Shown: positions 46,136-58,379, counted from the stretch's first letter. The stretch: DNA of 64,000 nt from Sorex araneus (GCF_027595985.1 NC_073304.1:45663637-45727636), one strand, 5' to 3'. Numbers and translations: made by a program. Notes: generated by a model not told the origin, from the letters alone.

Positions 46136-46290
46136 TTTAGGGGCCACATTGGTGGTCCTCAGGGCTTACTCCTGGCTCTTTGTTAAGGGGTCACTCATGG
46201 TGGTGCTTCGGGGGATCTTATGGGGTGTTTGGGATAGAACCCAGGTTGGCCACATGCAAGGCAAGGTCCTATTGCTTAGACCCCCATGAT
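46136..46290 (-). mobile_element. Old SOR-type SINE
   Basis: 'ggccacattggtggtcctcaggg', 'cttactcctggctctttg', 'gatagaacccaggttggcc', 'attgcttagaccccca'. Confidence 0.7.
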
Positions 46291-47345
46291 ACCAATTTGT
46301 CACTTTCCATTCTTCAGTTTTCTCAGCTAGAGACAGAAATTCTCTTCCCTTCCTGCGATTGGGTTCGGGAGCTCACCCTGCCCCATGGTTATGGCAGATT
46401 TGCTGTTACTGCTTTATTTTTAAAGCACTGTGGGTCACATGATGACTTCCAGGCCCAGATGGTGAGATGATGTGGATAAAAGTATTTAGCAAGAGATCAA
46501 AAACTGGGCTGCACTTCTAAATGGCTTTCCTTTTAGAAAGAGAATATTATCCTCTCACCCAGATGTGGTTGTGGGTAACTGTCAATACGGCACACAGGTG
46601 GCATGGTTATCTGGCCATTTACTGCCTGATGCCTTGGTGACTGTTGCCAGCCCTTCAGAAATAGGAAATGACTAATGATGTGGTGGAAATTATGAACCAG
46701 GATTAATAAAACTTGAAAAGGAACAGTCTTCAGTGTTTGATCCTCCTTAGAGGAAGTTAAGTCTGAGTCCTAGATTCTTTTCCCTGAGGTGTTCTTCTGA
46801 TTTCTTCTGATTACTCAACTGTAGTGGGAGTCTAGACTGGAACTGGGAACAGTGAACCAGATGGTACAGGAAGCTTTGCTCCCCATCCCTGAAGGTCTTG
46901 ACACACACACAGCTCTGCATACATCTGTGAAGATTTCAGTTAAAGGAGCCACAGACTGAGAAGAAAGATTTAACTTTTGAGGATTGAAGTCTTGTGTCTA
47001 CTCATGAAGAACATTCTGGGACGATGTGGTCACTATTTGTGTGACGCACACTTTCTCATTAAGGACAGTTCTGAGTGTCTGATGAGGTATTTGAATGTCC
47101 TATTTATCTTTTTAGTTTAGAAATCAATAGTTTTTTCTCAAGATTCATAACCAACCATTATTTTTAAACAATACGGTGTAGGCTTTTTCTCTGTTTGTCT
47201 TCCATCTTCCCCTCACATTCTTGGGCATCTGTATCCACATGGGAAAATGCTATGTAGAGAAGGGGAGGAATATTTTATTGTTCTTGTATAGATGATCAAG
47301 TTTGTTACTCCTGGTGTGAGGTAGAGTGAAAATAGAATCAAACTC
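46291..47345. other. Unannotated stretch
   Basis: Nothing recognised; ordinary-looking unique sequence. Confidence 0.4.
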
Positions 47346-47515
47346 TAGGTGCCTGAATATGTTCAACCCGGGTTCAACCCCTGGCACCCCAATAGGATTC
47401 CCTGAGGACCACCAGGAGTAATTTCTGAATGCAGAGCCAGCATTGCATTTCCAGGTGTAGCCTCTCCCCCCCCAAAAAAAACCAAGACCAAAAAACTGAA
47501 AAAAGAAAACCAAAT
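47346..47515 (+). mobile_element. SOR-type SINE, head damaged
   Basis: 'caacccgggttcaacccctggcacccc', 'gaggaccaccaggagtaatttctg', 'gcagagccagcattgcatttccaggtgtagcc', A-rich end. Confidence 0.7.
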
Positions 47516-47679
47516 CCAAATTCTAGATAAGGGAACTCTAGCTTCTGGTCCCTTTTGGTTGTATTACCTCTGGCTAGAAAGTTACTTCAAGCTTTCTGGG
47601 CCCAACACAGTTAGTTTTATGATAAAGGGTCTTAAACAGATGATCTTCTAAGCCCTCCTCCTATTCTTGTAGAAATATC

Positions 47680-47691
<12 letters not shown>

Positions 47692-47724
<33 letters not shown>

Positions 47725-47815
47725 GAAGGAGTAAGGGAGGAATGAGAGAGATAGGGGGAAGAGAGAGAGGAGGGGGGAGAGAAGGAGTGGGAGAGAGGAA
47801 GAGGGAGAAGCATAT
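47692..47815 (+). repeat. (GA)n / purine-rich tract
   Basis: Over 120 bp of almost pure purine on the plus strand, starting as (GA)n. It may have grown from the flank of the SINE that follows. Confidence 0.85.
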
Positions 47816-47817
47816 GT

Positions 47818-47994
47818 GGGGCCGGAGAGATAGTATAGTGGGTAAGGTTCTTGCTTTGCAGTGGTCAACCTGGGTTTGATCCCTGGCATTCCATATAGTC
47901 TCCTGAGCACCACCACTGTAATTTCTGGACACAGAGCTAGGAGTAACTCCTGAGCATCACTAGGTGTGACCCCCCAAACAAACAAAAGAAAAGA
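47818..47994 (+). mobile_element. SOR-type SINE
   Basis: Full-length forward copy: 'ggggccggagagatagtatag', 'caacctgggtttgatccctgg', 'ttccatatagtctcctgagc', 'ggtgtgaccccccaaac'. Confidence 0.85.
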
Positions 47995-48035
47995 AATATG
48001 GGCATATCTATTAAATTTGAATGCATATCTGTGAG

Positions 48036-48038
<3 letters not shown>

Positions 48039-48087
<49 letters not shown>

Positions 48088-48097
48088 CGCGTGTGTG
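48039..48097 (+). repeat. (GT)n(GC)n(GT)n, Z-DNA-prone
   Basis: A 59-bp alternating purine-pyrimidine run with a central (GC)n block. Confidence 0.9.
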
Positions 48098-48284
48098 GAG
48101 AAATGAAACTTATAAAATGAAGAGGTAGCTGGTTTCTAGCAAGTTTATGGGATAAATGGAAACTAAGGAATGGAGTTTAAAAGAAAAATAAATAACACAT
48201 GATCTTGTTCTATCCAATTAGCCACTCTTTTGTCCCGTGTAAGGTTTTATGAAATCCCTTATGTTATAGTACATGCCAGGTAAT

Positions 48285-48420
48285 CTGGTGATAATATACT
48301 TAACCTCTGTTTCCTCACTTGCAAAATGGAAATAATCATAGACTCTATCTCCTAAGGTTGTTGTGGTGATCAAATGGGCTAATGCAGGTAAAAGATTATG
48401 TGAAAAGATCAATGGACTAG
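48285..48420 (+). mobile_element. MIR SINE
   Basis: 'cttaacctctgtttcctcacttgcaaaatggaaataatcatagac...ctcctaaggttgttgtggtgatcaaatgggctaatgc' is clear MIR. Confidence 0.75.
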
Positions 48421-48474
48421 AGACAGGGAAAGAATGAGAAGAGAGCCTGACATATACCAGTGCTGTTACTGGTG

Positions 48475-48605
48475 GCTGCAATTATCCCCATTAGATCCAC
48501 AGGGAAACAGAATCTTAGAGGCTGAGTTAAGTTCCCTGAAATCTACAGCTGGAGGGAGTGAACTCAGCACCCACTCTGCAGTGTGAACCCTTCACTTCAT
48601 TCTGG
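48475..48605 (-). mobile_element. MIR SINE
   Basis: 'ggaaacagaatcttagaggctgagttaagttccctgaaatctacagctggagggagtgaactcagcaccc' is the reversed MIR order. It lies back to back with the MIR at 48285. Confidence 0.7.
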
Positions 48606-49153
48606 ATGTGCTTCGGGATAACTGTCCCCTGTTGTTGAACTCTGACAGGTCTACATTGGCTGTATTCTTGAGGTGTTTGGAAAACAAGAATCTTTGGAAC
48701 CTAGTGCTTCAGAGAGATGTGAAAACACTTTGTTTTGCCCTGTTGTTACGGAGGTTTTTCTCTGATGCCCTCGCACTTCATTGAACCCATGGTACTTATC
48801 ACTCTCTTACTCTTGGGGGCAGATCTAAAAGGGCTGTATGTTTAAAATAAATCTTTATGCTCCTTTGGCTCTTGATCTCAGTTTCATGTTCCTGTCAGTT
48901 GACTTTGTACAATAATGAAAACAAATGCTTTTAAGAAGATTTAATGAATATACAGTAGTTTGAAAAAGGAGTACATTTTTCTCCTGTTATCTTAGCCTTT
49001 CCATTATAAAATAAGGTTAGAAAATAATCTGGTGGAATAGAAAAGAACAAATGCCAGTGAAAATGATCTCTCTTAGTGAGTACATTGATTTGTTCACTAA
49101 TGGAAGTCTTCTGTAGAAAGGCAAATGGATGAATCTGTAAATTTTCTCAAAAT
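48606..49153. other. Unannotated stretch
   Basis: Nothing recognised. Confidence 0.4.
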
Positions 49154-49162
49154 AAAGATCTC

Positions 49163-49289
49163 AGCGGCAGAGCCTGGCAAGCTACCTGTGGCATATTTAT
49201 GCCAAAAACAGTAGCAAGTCTCACAATGGAGGTGTTACTGGTGCCCACTCGAGCAAATTGATGAGCAACGGGATGACAATGATACAGTG
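49163..49289 (+). mobile_element. 5'-truncated RTE-tailed SINE, 9-bp TSD
   Basis: 'cggcagagcctggcaagctacc', 'gccaaaaacagtagcaagtctcac', 'ggaggtgttactggtgccc', 'gatgagcaacgggatgacaatgatacagtg'. 'aaagatctc' repeats at 49154-49162 and 49290-49298. Confidence 0.85.
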
Positions 49290-49298
49290 AAAGATCTC

Positions 49299-50836
49299 GG
49301 ACTCCTGGGGGAAACATTGGTCAAGAGGGCTTTCTACACTGACCAAGGGAAGGAGAGTTAGGAAGAGAGCAAGGGAAGATCTCTGACCATTCCCCATGCC
49401 ATCAACTTGCTGGGCAGCAGGATTCACTCTCACATGGTTGCTCTAAAGGAGATTCCAAGGTGCTCTTTAGTACTGAAAAGGTTATATGTCTAAGATAGGG
49501 CTAAAGCAGAGTTAGTGCTGGAAACTGGGGAAGTTCTACTGTGTAATCAGTCATTACTTTTCTACTATTCTTCTCTCCAGGAAGTCCTGGGGAATTTTGG
49601 TTGTTAGAAATAGAACTAAATGACCTCAGAGAACAGCCTTGAATGGGCAAGGATATAGAGAATGGAAGGAGGTGCTCAAATGGCCAGTTGCTGCTAGATA
49701 GACATATCTTGGCCTTCATCTCTGCTTCGTCTGTGCTTCATCAGTGGGCATTTGCACATTGGTCTTCAGGATCAGTGCTGGCAGTACTGTCTCCAGCTCC
49801 CCCTGCCAAGAGTTCCAATTTCCTTGGTCACCCTGAATCCGTCCAGCTCTGGCACACCTGACCCCAGTCATTGAAACTTTCCCTTTTTCATATAAGCCCC
49901 ATGTGTGGTTCTGTCCTAGGATGCCTGTCCACCCAGCCATTGGATTTAGCATCCTGCTTCAGCACTTGTCCGAAAGGCCAACCATTATGTTTGGGGCACT
50001 GGACCTGTAGCGGCCCTTGTCTGCAGCTTTGTAGAGGTTTGCTTTCTCCCTGTTCACATTGTCTCCAGGCTTGGTACTTGAAGGACCTAAATACACTATT
50101 ATAGTCAAACAAAGATCTTTAAAGAGAACAATTGTCATTTGTTTCCCAGTTGGTATTTCAGGAGATTTAAGAGGATAATCTTAGATGTACGTCAGCAAGC
50201 ATGAGCAGGTATCATCTTAATCCTTAACCAGGAATACAGACGAATTGGGGCCTCATGAAATATGTATAGAGAATTTCCCATTCTAATTTCTCTGCCTCAG
50301 TTTCACTTATAGAAGTTTTGTGAGAGGGGAAATTTCCTTTTGACCCAGATGCCTGCTGCAGAGATAGGAAATCAGATTTGAGGAAAGTCTCACCAAACAA
50401 ACATGAGGATGTCTCACTCCTTAGTCACATGTAAATCCTTTAGGTCTTTGGAAACATAACTAAGACTCCTTCAGATTGTTTTTAAAGTCCTGATTTGAGT
50501 TAACCTCCAAGAGGTGACTACTGTATTCCTGATCCTGTTTGGTTTGGCAAAAGTGAATGAACTGAAGCAGAAGATACTTCCGGCTCTTGGCTCTGAAAGA
50601 AGAGAGAATAGCAAGGGGATTCAGAACCTTTCTCCATGCTTCCAGCACCCAATTTTGTCTGAGCTGTATGTTGTGGAGAGCTTGGGATTAGGTATCTATG
50701 ACCTCTTGTAGCTGCAGAATGAAGTTCCCTACGCCCATGATGCCAACAGAAGAGGTTGAGGAAGGTGGGCCAAAGAAGGGAGTGTGTGTAACCAACTGTT
50801 TACTCTACAGAGTGCAAGATGTTGGGGAATCAATCT
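49299..50836. other. Unannotated stretch
   Basis: No repeat or gene recognised. The antiparallel open frames at 49643-50112 do not look like conserved protein. Confidence 0.45.
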
Positions 50837-51080
<244 letters not shown>

Positions 51081-51983
51081 GCACAATCATATTTCCTTTC
51101 TTCCTGTTATTTCTTATGTCTGGGAATCTGGAAGTGAAGAGGTGGGGAAGGGGCTAAGTGTGGCAATGTGAAGAGGTTTGAAGATCCTATCCTGGCAATG
51201 CTTTTAGGTCCATGGTTTCTCTAAGCACGGGTTACAGAAGTAGCTGCAGAATATCTTAGACTTCTTATGTTTCTCTATGCCTTTTGTCTAGGTAATGTCT
51301 AGGTCTGTACTAGATGGTAAGTCTTGTTGTTCATCTTCTGTCCTTTCCTACTGAACTCTTTGATCCAACATTACTTAGCTAATTTTAGAATTCTGATTGT
51401 TGCTGGCCTTTTCAGACTTGACTTTGCATAGATTTTCTTCTCTTTATGAAGGGTCCTCTCCTTTTAGTTCTTCCACACTCATCTAATTTGCCCTGTCAGT
51501 CTTTTGGATTTTTAAGAACAGCCCATATAAGTCTGTATTTACTTCACACATGCCTCTTATGCTTGTATTTTTCAGTAATGTATTTAGGTATTTTCCTCAA
51601 AGTGAGGGTTCAGTAGAGCCACTTTGGCATTTGGTTAGCATGAACCTTTGTAGGTCATACTTTATACCTGTAAAGGATCATGTGAGGTGAGGGGTAAGCA
51701 TAAGGAATGTTAACTGAAGCCTAGAATTTTAGTTCCTTTTTAGCCACAGTAATATTTGAGGTCACTTGGTTTGTGTGAAGACATGAAAATTCTTTTCTTT
51801 TTCTTTCTTGTTTTATTCCCAGAACACTTAGCAAAGAGAAAATTCACAATAAATTTGGAGTAAATGAATGAACCAGGGTATTGAAGAAATGGAGGCATGG
51901 AAAGGGGAAAGATCTTAATAGTGACATGGTACTATACCAGGAGTCTCTGGGCAGCTGTAGGAAGAAGAGGCAAATTAGCTATC
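51081..51983. other. Mostly unannotated; L2-like 3' end
   Basis: The text 'ttttattcccagaacacttagc...aaattcacaataaatttggagtaaatgaatgaa' (51808-51873) resembles an L2 or MIR terminus. The remainder is unrecognised. Confidence 0.4.
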
Positions 51984-52469
51984 ATACTTCATGGAGTTAC
52001 TGTACTGTTTTTGGCATATTGAATACATCACGGGTAGCTTGCCAGGCTCTGCTGTGTGGGTGGGATACCCTCGGTAGCTTGTTGGGCTCTCCGAGAGGGA
52101 TGGAGGCTTTTGGGGTGGTCTCTAATCGCCCTTATAGATGTTCTCAGTCTCCTGAATGCAAGGTTTTGGTCAACTGGCATGTCATAACAATCTGCACGCT
52201 GACAAACACACCCCACACCTTGCACATGGACATGGTGCTCACGTACAGAAAGTACTGTCCAAATAGACACAGTCCGTGCAAGGAGTTCAGCCCTGCACCT
52301 GCCTGCATCTCTGGCAGCACATATTTGATATGCCAAAAACAGTAACAAAAATGGGCCTCATTCCCCTGACCCTGGAAGAGCCCCCAATATGGCAGCGTTG
52401 AGGACAAGCAAGGAGAAACTGCCAAAATCTCAGGGCTGAACTACACTGCCAAAATGAAGAAGGACTGAA

Positions 52470-53200
52470 ATGACTGTCTGTACTTTTAATGCACGTACGC
52501 TGGCATCGGAAGCATCCACCTAGAACCTGATGGTGCAAGAACAGAAGATTAAATACGATATTATTGGATCAACGGAGATGAGAAGGCATTGATTACATCA
52601 TGCCGTTTTTGACACTGGAGGACTGTTCCTCAGAACATGCGACAGTAGAGGCATTAGTGGTGTCGGTGTCCTTGTCAATAAGAACTTGGCCATGAGCATG
52701 GATTCGTTTGAATGCCTAACAACTAGAATTAGACACTTATGTTTGAGTAGATGTGGCTCACTGCTGGCATTTTCTATCTTTGTCATCTATGTACCAACAT
52801 CCAACATTCAACTATTATGAAGAAGAAATTGAGAAGTTCTCCATAGGGCTGGAGAAATTCTGTAAAGAAGACCACACCTCCTACAAGGTCGTTGTTGTTG
52901 ATTTTTATGCCAAGATAGTACTGAGAAGGTTGCCCGAAGAACTTCACATTGGGACCCATGGTCTGGAATGGAACGAACAGGGTGAGAGACTGAGTTCATC
53001 ATGTCGACCAAGACCATCCATGGTAACTTGCAGCTCCAGAAGGCCGAATCTAAGCATTGGAAATGGAAGTCTCCCAGTGGACAATTCCACAGTGAAATTG
53101 ATCACATCATATTCAATCAGCGGTTTTGCCTGACTAATGTTGCTGTTGTCCCAAAATTCAAATGGGATCAGACCACCATCTCCTTCATTTGAAATTCTAC
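52470..53200 (+). pseudogene. RTE apurinic-endonuclease-like domain, broken
   Basis: Between stops and frame shifts the translation keeps LINE endonuclease landmarks. These are 'GISGVGVLVNKNLAM' near 52650-52695, 'FVIYVPTSN' near 52780-52806 and 'GQFHSEIDHIIFN' near 53079-53118, ending in 'VAVVPKF'. In intact RTEs this domain nicks the target DNA to prime reverse transcription. Multiple stops (for example around 52817-52860) make it inactive. Confidence 0.75.
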
Positions 53201-53489
53201 TTCACAGAGCAGGGTGAAAGGGCTGCAAAGTTTAAGAAGAGAACTTCTAGAATGACCACCAACTGGGAGCTCTTTGGCACTATTGCAGCAACATGGGAAG
53301 ATGCCATCATTGACAACATGGACGAGAAATACATTTGACTGGTTCAGCACCTCCATGACTGTACGAGCAATGCCAAGAGAGAGAGAAAGCCACAAAAAGA
53401 TGCCTGTCTTTGGAAACTCTCAAGCTCATTCACCAACGTGGTTTGGCGTGAGCCTCGGCAATCACAAGCTATCAAGTCATTCTGAATAG

Positions 53490-54119
53490 GATTGACAGAA
53501 CACTAGATGAAGGATAATCATGCGAGCAAACTGGGTTCTGGAAAGGATTTAGCACGATTGATCATATCCACACAGTGACCAAGCTCATTGAGGTTTCGTG
53601 AGAGTTCAAGATGCTGCTCTAACATTTATTGATTTAAAGAAGGCCTTTGATTCTGTTGAGACTGAAGTGGTCATCGAAGCCGTAGCCAAACAAAGCATTC
53701 AAACTCAGTACATTGAAATCCGCTGTGAGCTGTATTATGGATTCACCATCAGGATCTCACCATTCTACAAGGAAGTCATCATCAACGTAAAGAAAGGGGT
53801 TTGGCAGGGTGATACCATTTCACTGAAACTCTTCAGTGCCACCCTTGAGAACGTCATGCAACAATTAGAATTGGAAGGAATGGGAGTGAAGATAGATGGT
53901 CGGCAACTATATCACCTTTGCTTCACTGATGACATGGTTCTAATAACACCAAACATTAGCCAAGCAGCATGTATGCTGGCTGACTTCAACTGTGAGTGTG
54001 GAAATGTTGGACTGCAGCTGAATCTCATGAAGACAACGTTCATGAGAAACAGGCTATTTCCTGATGTTCCATTTGCTCTCAATGGAACAAACATCTCCGA
54101 ATGCAGCAGTTATGTGTAG
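53490..54119 (+). pseudogene. RTE reverse transcriptase domain, broken
   Basis: An open stretch from 53598 encodes 173 residues of non-LTR reverse transcriptase. Motif A 'FIDLKKAFDSVETE' is at about 53625, motif B 'GVWQGDTIS' near 53799, and the catalytic box reads FTDD (53922-53933), where FADD or YADD is usual. Then follow 'NLMKTTFM' and 'NISECSSY'. The three catalytic aspartates survive. Upstream, 'DHIHTVTKLIEVS' (about 53557-53600) is in another frame, and sequence between the endonuclease and motif A is much shorter than the family norm, so an internal deletion near 53430 is likely. Degenerate text continues to about 54660. Confidence 0.85.
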
Positions 54120-54754
54120 CTAGGTTGAGAACACAACATGACAAACCACTTGGCACCAGAGCTGCGCAGGAGGAAGAGAGCAGTGTGGAATGCCTTCAAG
54201 AGCATCGAAGAAGTGGTTAAGAGGACAAAGAACCTCTGACTCTGGGCTCATCTTTTCAACTCCACCATTCTTCCTGCACTAACATACATCTCAGAGATCT
54301 GGGCCCTATGAAAACAGGATGAGAACGCTATTCGGGTCTCTCAAAGAGGAACTGAAAGAGCTATACTTGGAATATCACATTTCACTCAAGTGAGAGAAGG
54401 AATGTGAAGTTCTGACCTCTGTCAACAATCGAGAATCAGGGATGCTGCCTCGTTTGCAAGGTATTGAAAATCAGATAGGCTGGACTTGTAATGTGATTTG
54501 AAGATGACTGGTGGACTAGAGCTGTTACCAACTGGATTCCATGGAATGTCAAAAGAACACCTGGCTGCCCACATATGAGATGGTTGGACTTCTTCGCCAA
54601 TACCCTGTATGAATGTTTGAAGTTCTTAGTGCTCCTGGAATGAGCAGATGCCATTTGGCTACACTAGCAGGCAACAGGGACAAATGGAGATGTTACTTGC
54701 GCCCGCTCTAGCAAATCGGTGAGCAATGGGAGGACAAGTGATACAAGTGAAGTG

Positions 54755-55246
54755 ATACTTTACGGAGTGCCAGAATGAGTTTGAATTAAAGTCCTTAGGT
54801 ATTTGGGATCTGTTCAGTAACACTTTGCTGGTAGAGTCCAGAAATAGTGATCAGTGAATTTGGACTGTGAAAAGTGGAAGATTGAGTTGTTGAGACAGGG
54901 CAGAAAGGCAGACATAATCTAGTATAAACTTGGTTTCTGGTAGGATCAGACCTTTTAAAATTGCCTCTCACTTCCCTTCAAGGTTGTTGTTGCTGTTGTG
55001 ATGACTAGGAGTTGCACATCAAGTTGTAATGATCATGCACTCGGCCATAGTGCTCACTCCTTTAGTTGTAGGGTTAGCATATGTATTTTGCTGGGGATCT
55101 CAGTCTAAGCTGAGACACGGTTATGGTTGTGGGTTGTTGTAGTGCTCATGTTTGTGCTTGCCAGGGCTTGCACTTCTTGGTTGTGATGCTCACAGATCAG
55201 TTTTTGTATTGTTTGCAAGAGATTATACCCTTTTTATTTTTATTTA
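54755..55246. other. Unannotated stretch
   Basis: Contains repeated 'ggttgtgatgctcac'-like phrases that may be a very old SINE; not callable. Confidence 0.35.
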
Positions 55247-55250
55247 TTCA

Positions 55251-55425
55251 TTTTTTGGCTTCTTGGGTCACACCTGGCAATGCTCAGGGGTTACTCCTGG
55301 CTGGCTCTGCACTCAGGTATAACTTCTGGCGGTGCTTGGGGGACCATATGGGATACTGGGGATTGAATCCAAGTTGGCCACGGGCAAGGCAAATGCCGTC
55401 TCCACTGTACTATCACTCCTATACC
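55251..55425 (-). mobile_element. SOR-type SINE
   Basis: 'gggtcacacctggcaatgctcagg', a local duplication 'ctggctggctctgcac', 'gggggaccatatgggatactgg', 'gtactatcactcctataccc'. Confidence 0.85.
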
Positions 55426-55620
55426 CTCCCCCCCTTTTTTATGGTGCCTTCACATACCTGACTGCAGTACAGTTGAGCTCTCTTGTGATGTTGGGTATTG
55501 CAGTCAGCTGAGCTGCCAAGATCATACTCAGCATATATAGAGCACTGGGAACTTGAACTTCTGACATTATGCTTATACAAAAGGTGTTCTAAGCCACTGA
55601 ACTATTCCTCCAGTCAGGAG
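55426..55620 (-). mobile_element. Possible very old SINE
   Basis: 'gagcactgggaacttgaacttctgac...aagccactgaactattcctccagtc' resembles a reversed tRNA-SINE head. Confidence 0.35.
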
Positions 55621-56517
55621 CACAGAACGTTTTGAGTAACAGATTCCTGTATATTGGTAGCTGATTTTTATCTTGGAAATAAAGGTAGAAATGAAACTCA
55701 AGTGGATTTGAAAATGAAGTGACCAAAAGTGAAAACTGTGAGACCAGTGACAGGATCACAGACTCGGAGAAATAAAACTATGTGAAAGCAGTGACTCTGG
55801 CTTTTACTTCACAAGCATGAGGTTTGAAGAGCTATGGGACACAGGTCCAGTAATCGTCATCACTTATATGACAAATAATGAATGCCAAGTAAAATCGGAG
55901 TCTCATTTTTGAGACACATAAGCTAGTGCAGAAGACAGAAAAGATGAAAAATTATAATAATTGAAAAAGTGTGTATATTATAGATAAAGCAGAGTCTGAG
56001 GGTTTATTAACACAACTAACTCAGTATACAGAACAGAATTTTATTTGGGCTTTGAAGAGTGACTAGAACTTTATTTGAGAGATAAGAGAAAGGATATTGT
56101 TTCCAGAACAGGGATCAGAATGAGTAAAACAGAGAGCATAGTTTGTTTGGGGCACATAGATTTAGTGTGGGTGAAATACAGACATCAGATTTATAGAGGA
56201 CTAGAAGATAAATTCAGGTCCTAGGTAGAGGATAGGCAGTAGGTAAGCCTTCATTCATTTCTTCATGCATTTTTTTCCTGTAAAGAGTAGAGATTTCTAT
56301 ACAAAGTATGGCAAAATTAGATTTTACTTTGAAAGGAAGCAGGGCGCTGGTTAGTTCTGTCTGTGCTCACTAGGAAAGGGAGGAGCCAAAGATAACTGTG
56401 AGCTTTCTAGCCCTGGACTTAAGATTCACATCTTTTTCTGTGATAGGTAAATAAAAAGGAAAAGTGTCTATTGTTTGCTATGGGAACAACAAGCTCTGCT
56501 GTAGACATGTTCCCAGA
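55621..56517. other. Unannotated stretch
   Basis: Purine-rich, possibly old repeat ('aaaggatattgtttccagaacagggatcagaatgagtaaaacagagag'); not named. Confidence 0.35.
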
Positions 56518-56853
56518 CTGGATTGTGTTATCCCCACATTTATATGTTGAAATCTTAACCCTTATGTACTTAGAATGTAACTTTATTTGGAGAAAATATC
56601 CACAAAGAAGTGAGTAAATTAAAATGACACCAGGTGGATGCAGTCCTAATCGTATTCAACTGGCTCCCTCTGGAGAGACTGAAACACAAGGCATGTGAGG
56701 ACACAGCAGAAGGACTGCCATCTGTAAGTCAAGGAGAGGCCTCAGGAGAAACCAAGCATGTTAACTGTGGGAAAGTCAGTTTCTGTTACTTAAACCTCCC
56801 TGTTGGTGGCTATTCTGTTATGGCAGCCCTTACTAACTGACTAATAGACACAT
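56518..56853 (+). mobile_element. MLT1-type MaLR solo LTR
   Basis: Ordered matches to the MLT1 LTR are clear: 'catttatatgttgaaatcttaaccc', 'cttagaatgtaactttatttggag', 'taaattaaaatgacacc', 'catgtgaggacacagcagaagg', 'tctgtaagtcaaggagaggc', 'tttctgttacttaaacc', 'tggctattctgttatggcagccc' and 'actgactaataga'. MaLR LTRs are ERVL-related and old in mammals. No internal retroviral sequence is attached. Confidence 0.85.
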
Positions 56854-58379
56854 GCCAAGTCAGAAGTACTGTGAAAATACCTTGGTGGAAATGTGTGGAC
56901 TGTTGGAAATAAGAGGCTGGACAAGGGAAGAAATATCTGGAGTGGAAATCAAGATTTGAAAGTCATAAATGCATAATGAAAGCAGACCAATGTGTATCTG
57001 TGAAATCTGACTACGAAAAACGTTGCCTGGTGAAATGGAAGCCTAGGGAGGAACACTTTGTGGACAGGAACTGAAGATGCAGAAGCAAGTTATATGAAAG
57101 TGATGGGAAGCCATTAAAGAAGGCAGAAAAGGATGAAATGGAGATGAGGTTGAAGGGTTAGTTTGGTGAAGAGACAGGGAAGAATTAAAACAAAGATAGG
57201 AGCCACTAATTTCATATGTCAAGTGTAGGAGAACTTGGGAGATTACTTTTAGGTGACATTGACAAAAGACAGCTGATTTGGGGAGGATAGAAATAATTCT
57301 TATGTTGAACATGCAATCACAGAGTTTAATTTGCTAGCCATTCTCTCTAGCCATTGAGAGTCACAACCTATGGAATTAGCATTTGTGTATTATCTCTCAA
57401 AGCACCTTGTATTTACTTGAAAACACACTTTATGGATAAATACCATTTAAAAACATTTATAAATACAAAGATGTTATATATATGCATACATATTGTATAT
57501 ATGTCGGTTCTTTTTTATTCTTTTCCTCTTTTTACATATGCCTTCATAGCCATACCATCATTTCCTGACTTATCACTCTGACTTATGGTGTTATATTTTT
57601 CCCCCATACTTTTATTAACACACACAGAGTTGTATTTATTCCTGTGTAGTTTTCAGTCTTTTAAAAATAAATCTAGCCACTACATTTTATCTTGTTGTCT
57701 GTTTTCTCTCTCTCAGAATACCATGTAAAATTTTAAGTCACGGTAAGCTTTTAAACTTATGATGTATGTACCATAGTTTATTTAATATTTAATTATCACA
57801 GAAATCATTTTGTTTACTTGTTTTTAAATTCACTGCCAAAAGGTATAATATCACCCTCATTTATTGTTTTTATGTCAGTGATTTTGACACATCCCAAGGA
57901 TGGAATAACAACCAAACTGATATGTTATTTTAGCTTGAATAAATTTTACCATACTGCTTTGTTGAAAAGGCCATAGAACTTCAACTAGTAAAGCTGGGCA
58001 CATTCTTTTCTTCATTTTCTTTAGCTATAGGATATATTACCTCTCTTTGGAAGTTTTTCTGTTTGGGGAGGTGGTGTAACTGATACTGAATTGCTACTTA
58101 AATTTAATTTCTCTTAATGCTACTGAACATGAGAATTTTATTGTGTGTATTGATAATTTAGATTTATTTTTCTGTGACTGACTAATTGTAAATCTGTTCC
58201 ATCCTTTGCTGTCCAGAATATAGGTCTTTTGGGTTTTAATAGCATCCTGGTTTTCATGTTAATTAAGGTCTCTATAATTCTAGGTTGTACAATAGAGTTT
58301 CCAGGATGTTGTTGCAAATCTAACTTTTTTTTCTTGTATATTTAACTTAAAAATTGTTTTTGATATATTTAGAGTTTGC
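56854..58379. other. Unannotated AT-rich stretch
   Basis: No young repeat. A gene is not evident; 57040-57180 shows weak ancient-repeat-like phrases ('gatgggaagccattaaagaagg'). Confidence 0.4.

Larger units (their letters stand above)
51998..54754 (+). mobile_element. RTE-clade LINE, near-complete degenerate copy with inverted 5' segment
   Basis: Layout: inverted 5' UTR segment (51998 to about 52313, minus strand), forward 5' UTR (about 52314-52440), endonuclease region (about 52470-53200), reverse transcriptase (about 53490-54119), C-terminal region (to about 54660) and the shared tail (54675-54754). The flanks 'atacttcatggagt' (51984-51997) and 'atactttacggagt' (54755-54768) match at 12 of 14 positions, fitting an old TSD. 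The inverted and forward parts both carry the 'atatgccaaaaacagta' phrase, so the inversion breakpoints meet with a short overlap, as in twin priming. It is the presumed autonomous relative of the RTE-tailed SINEs. Confidence 0.85.

Noticed and set aside
49643..50112. Antiparallel 72-78 codon frames
   Set aside because: Composition alone is not enough; no conserved motif, and frames overlap on both strands.
56518..56853. Complete endogenous retrovirus
   Set aside because: Only one MLT1-type LTR is visible; there is no internal gag, pol or env sequence and no partner LTR in the window.
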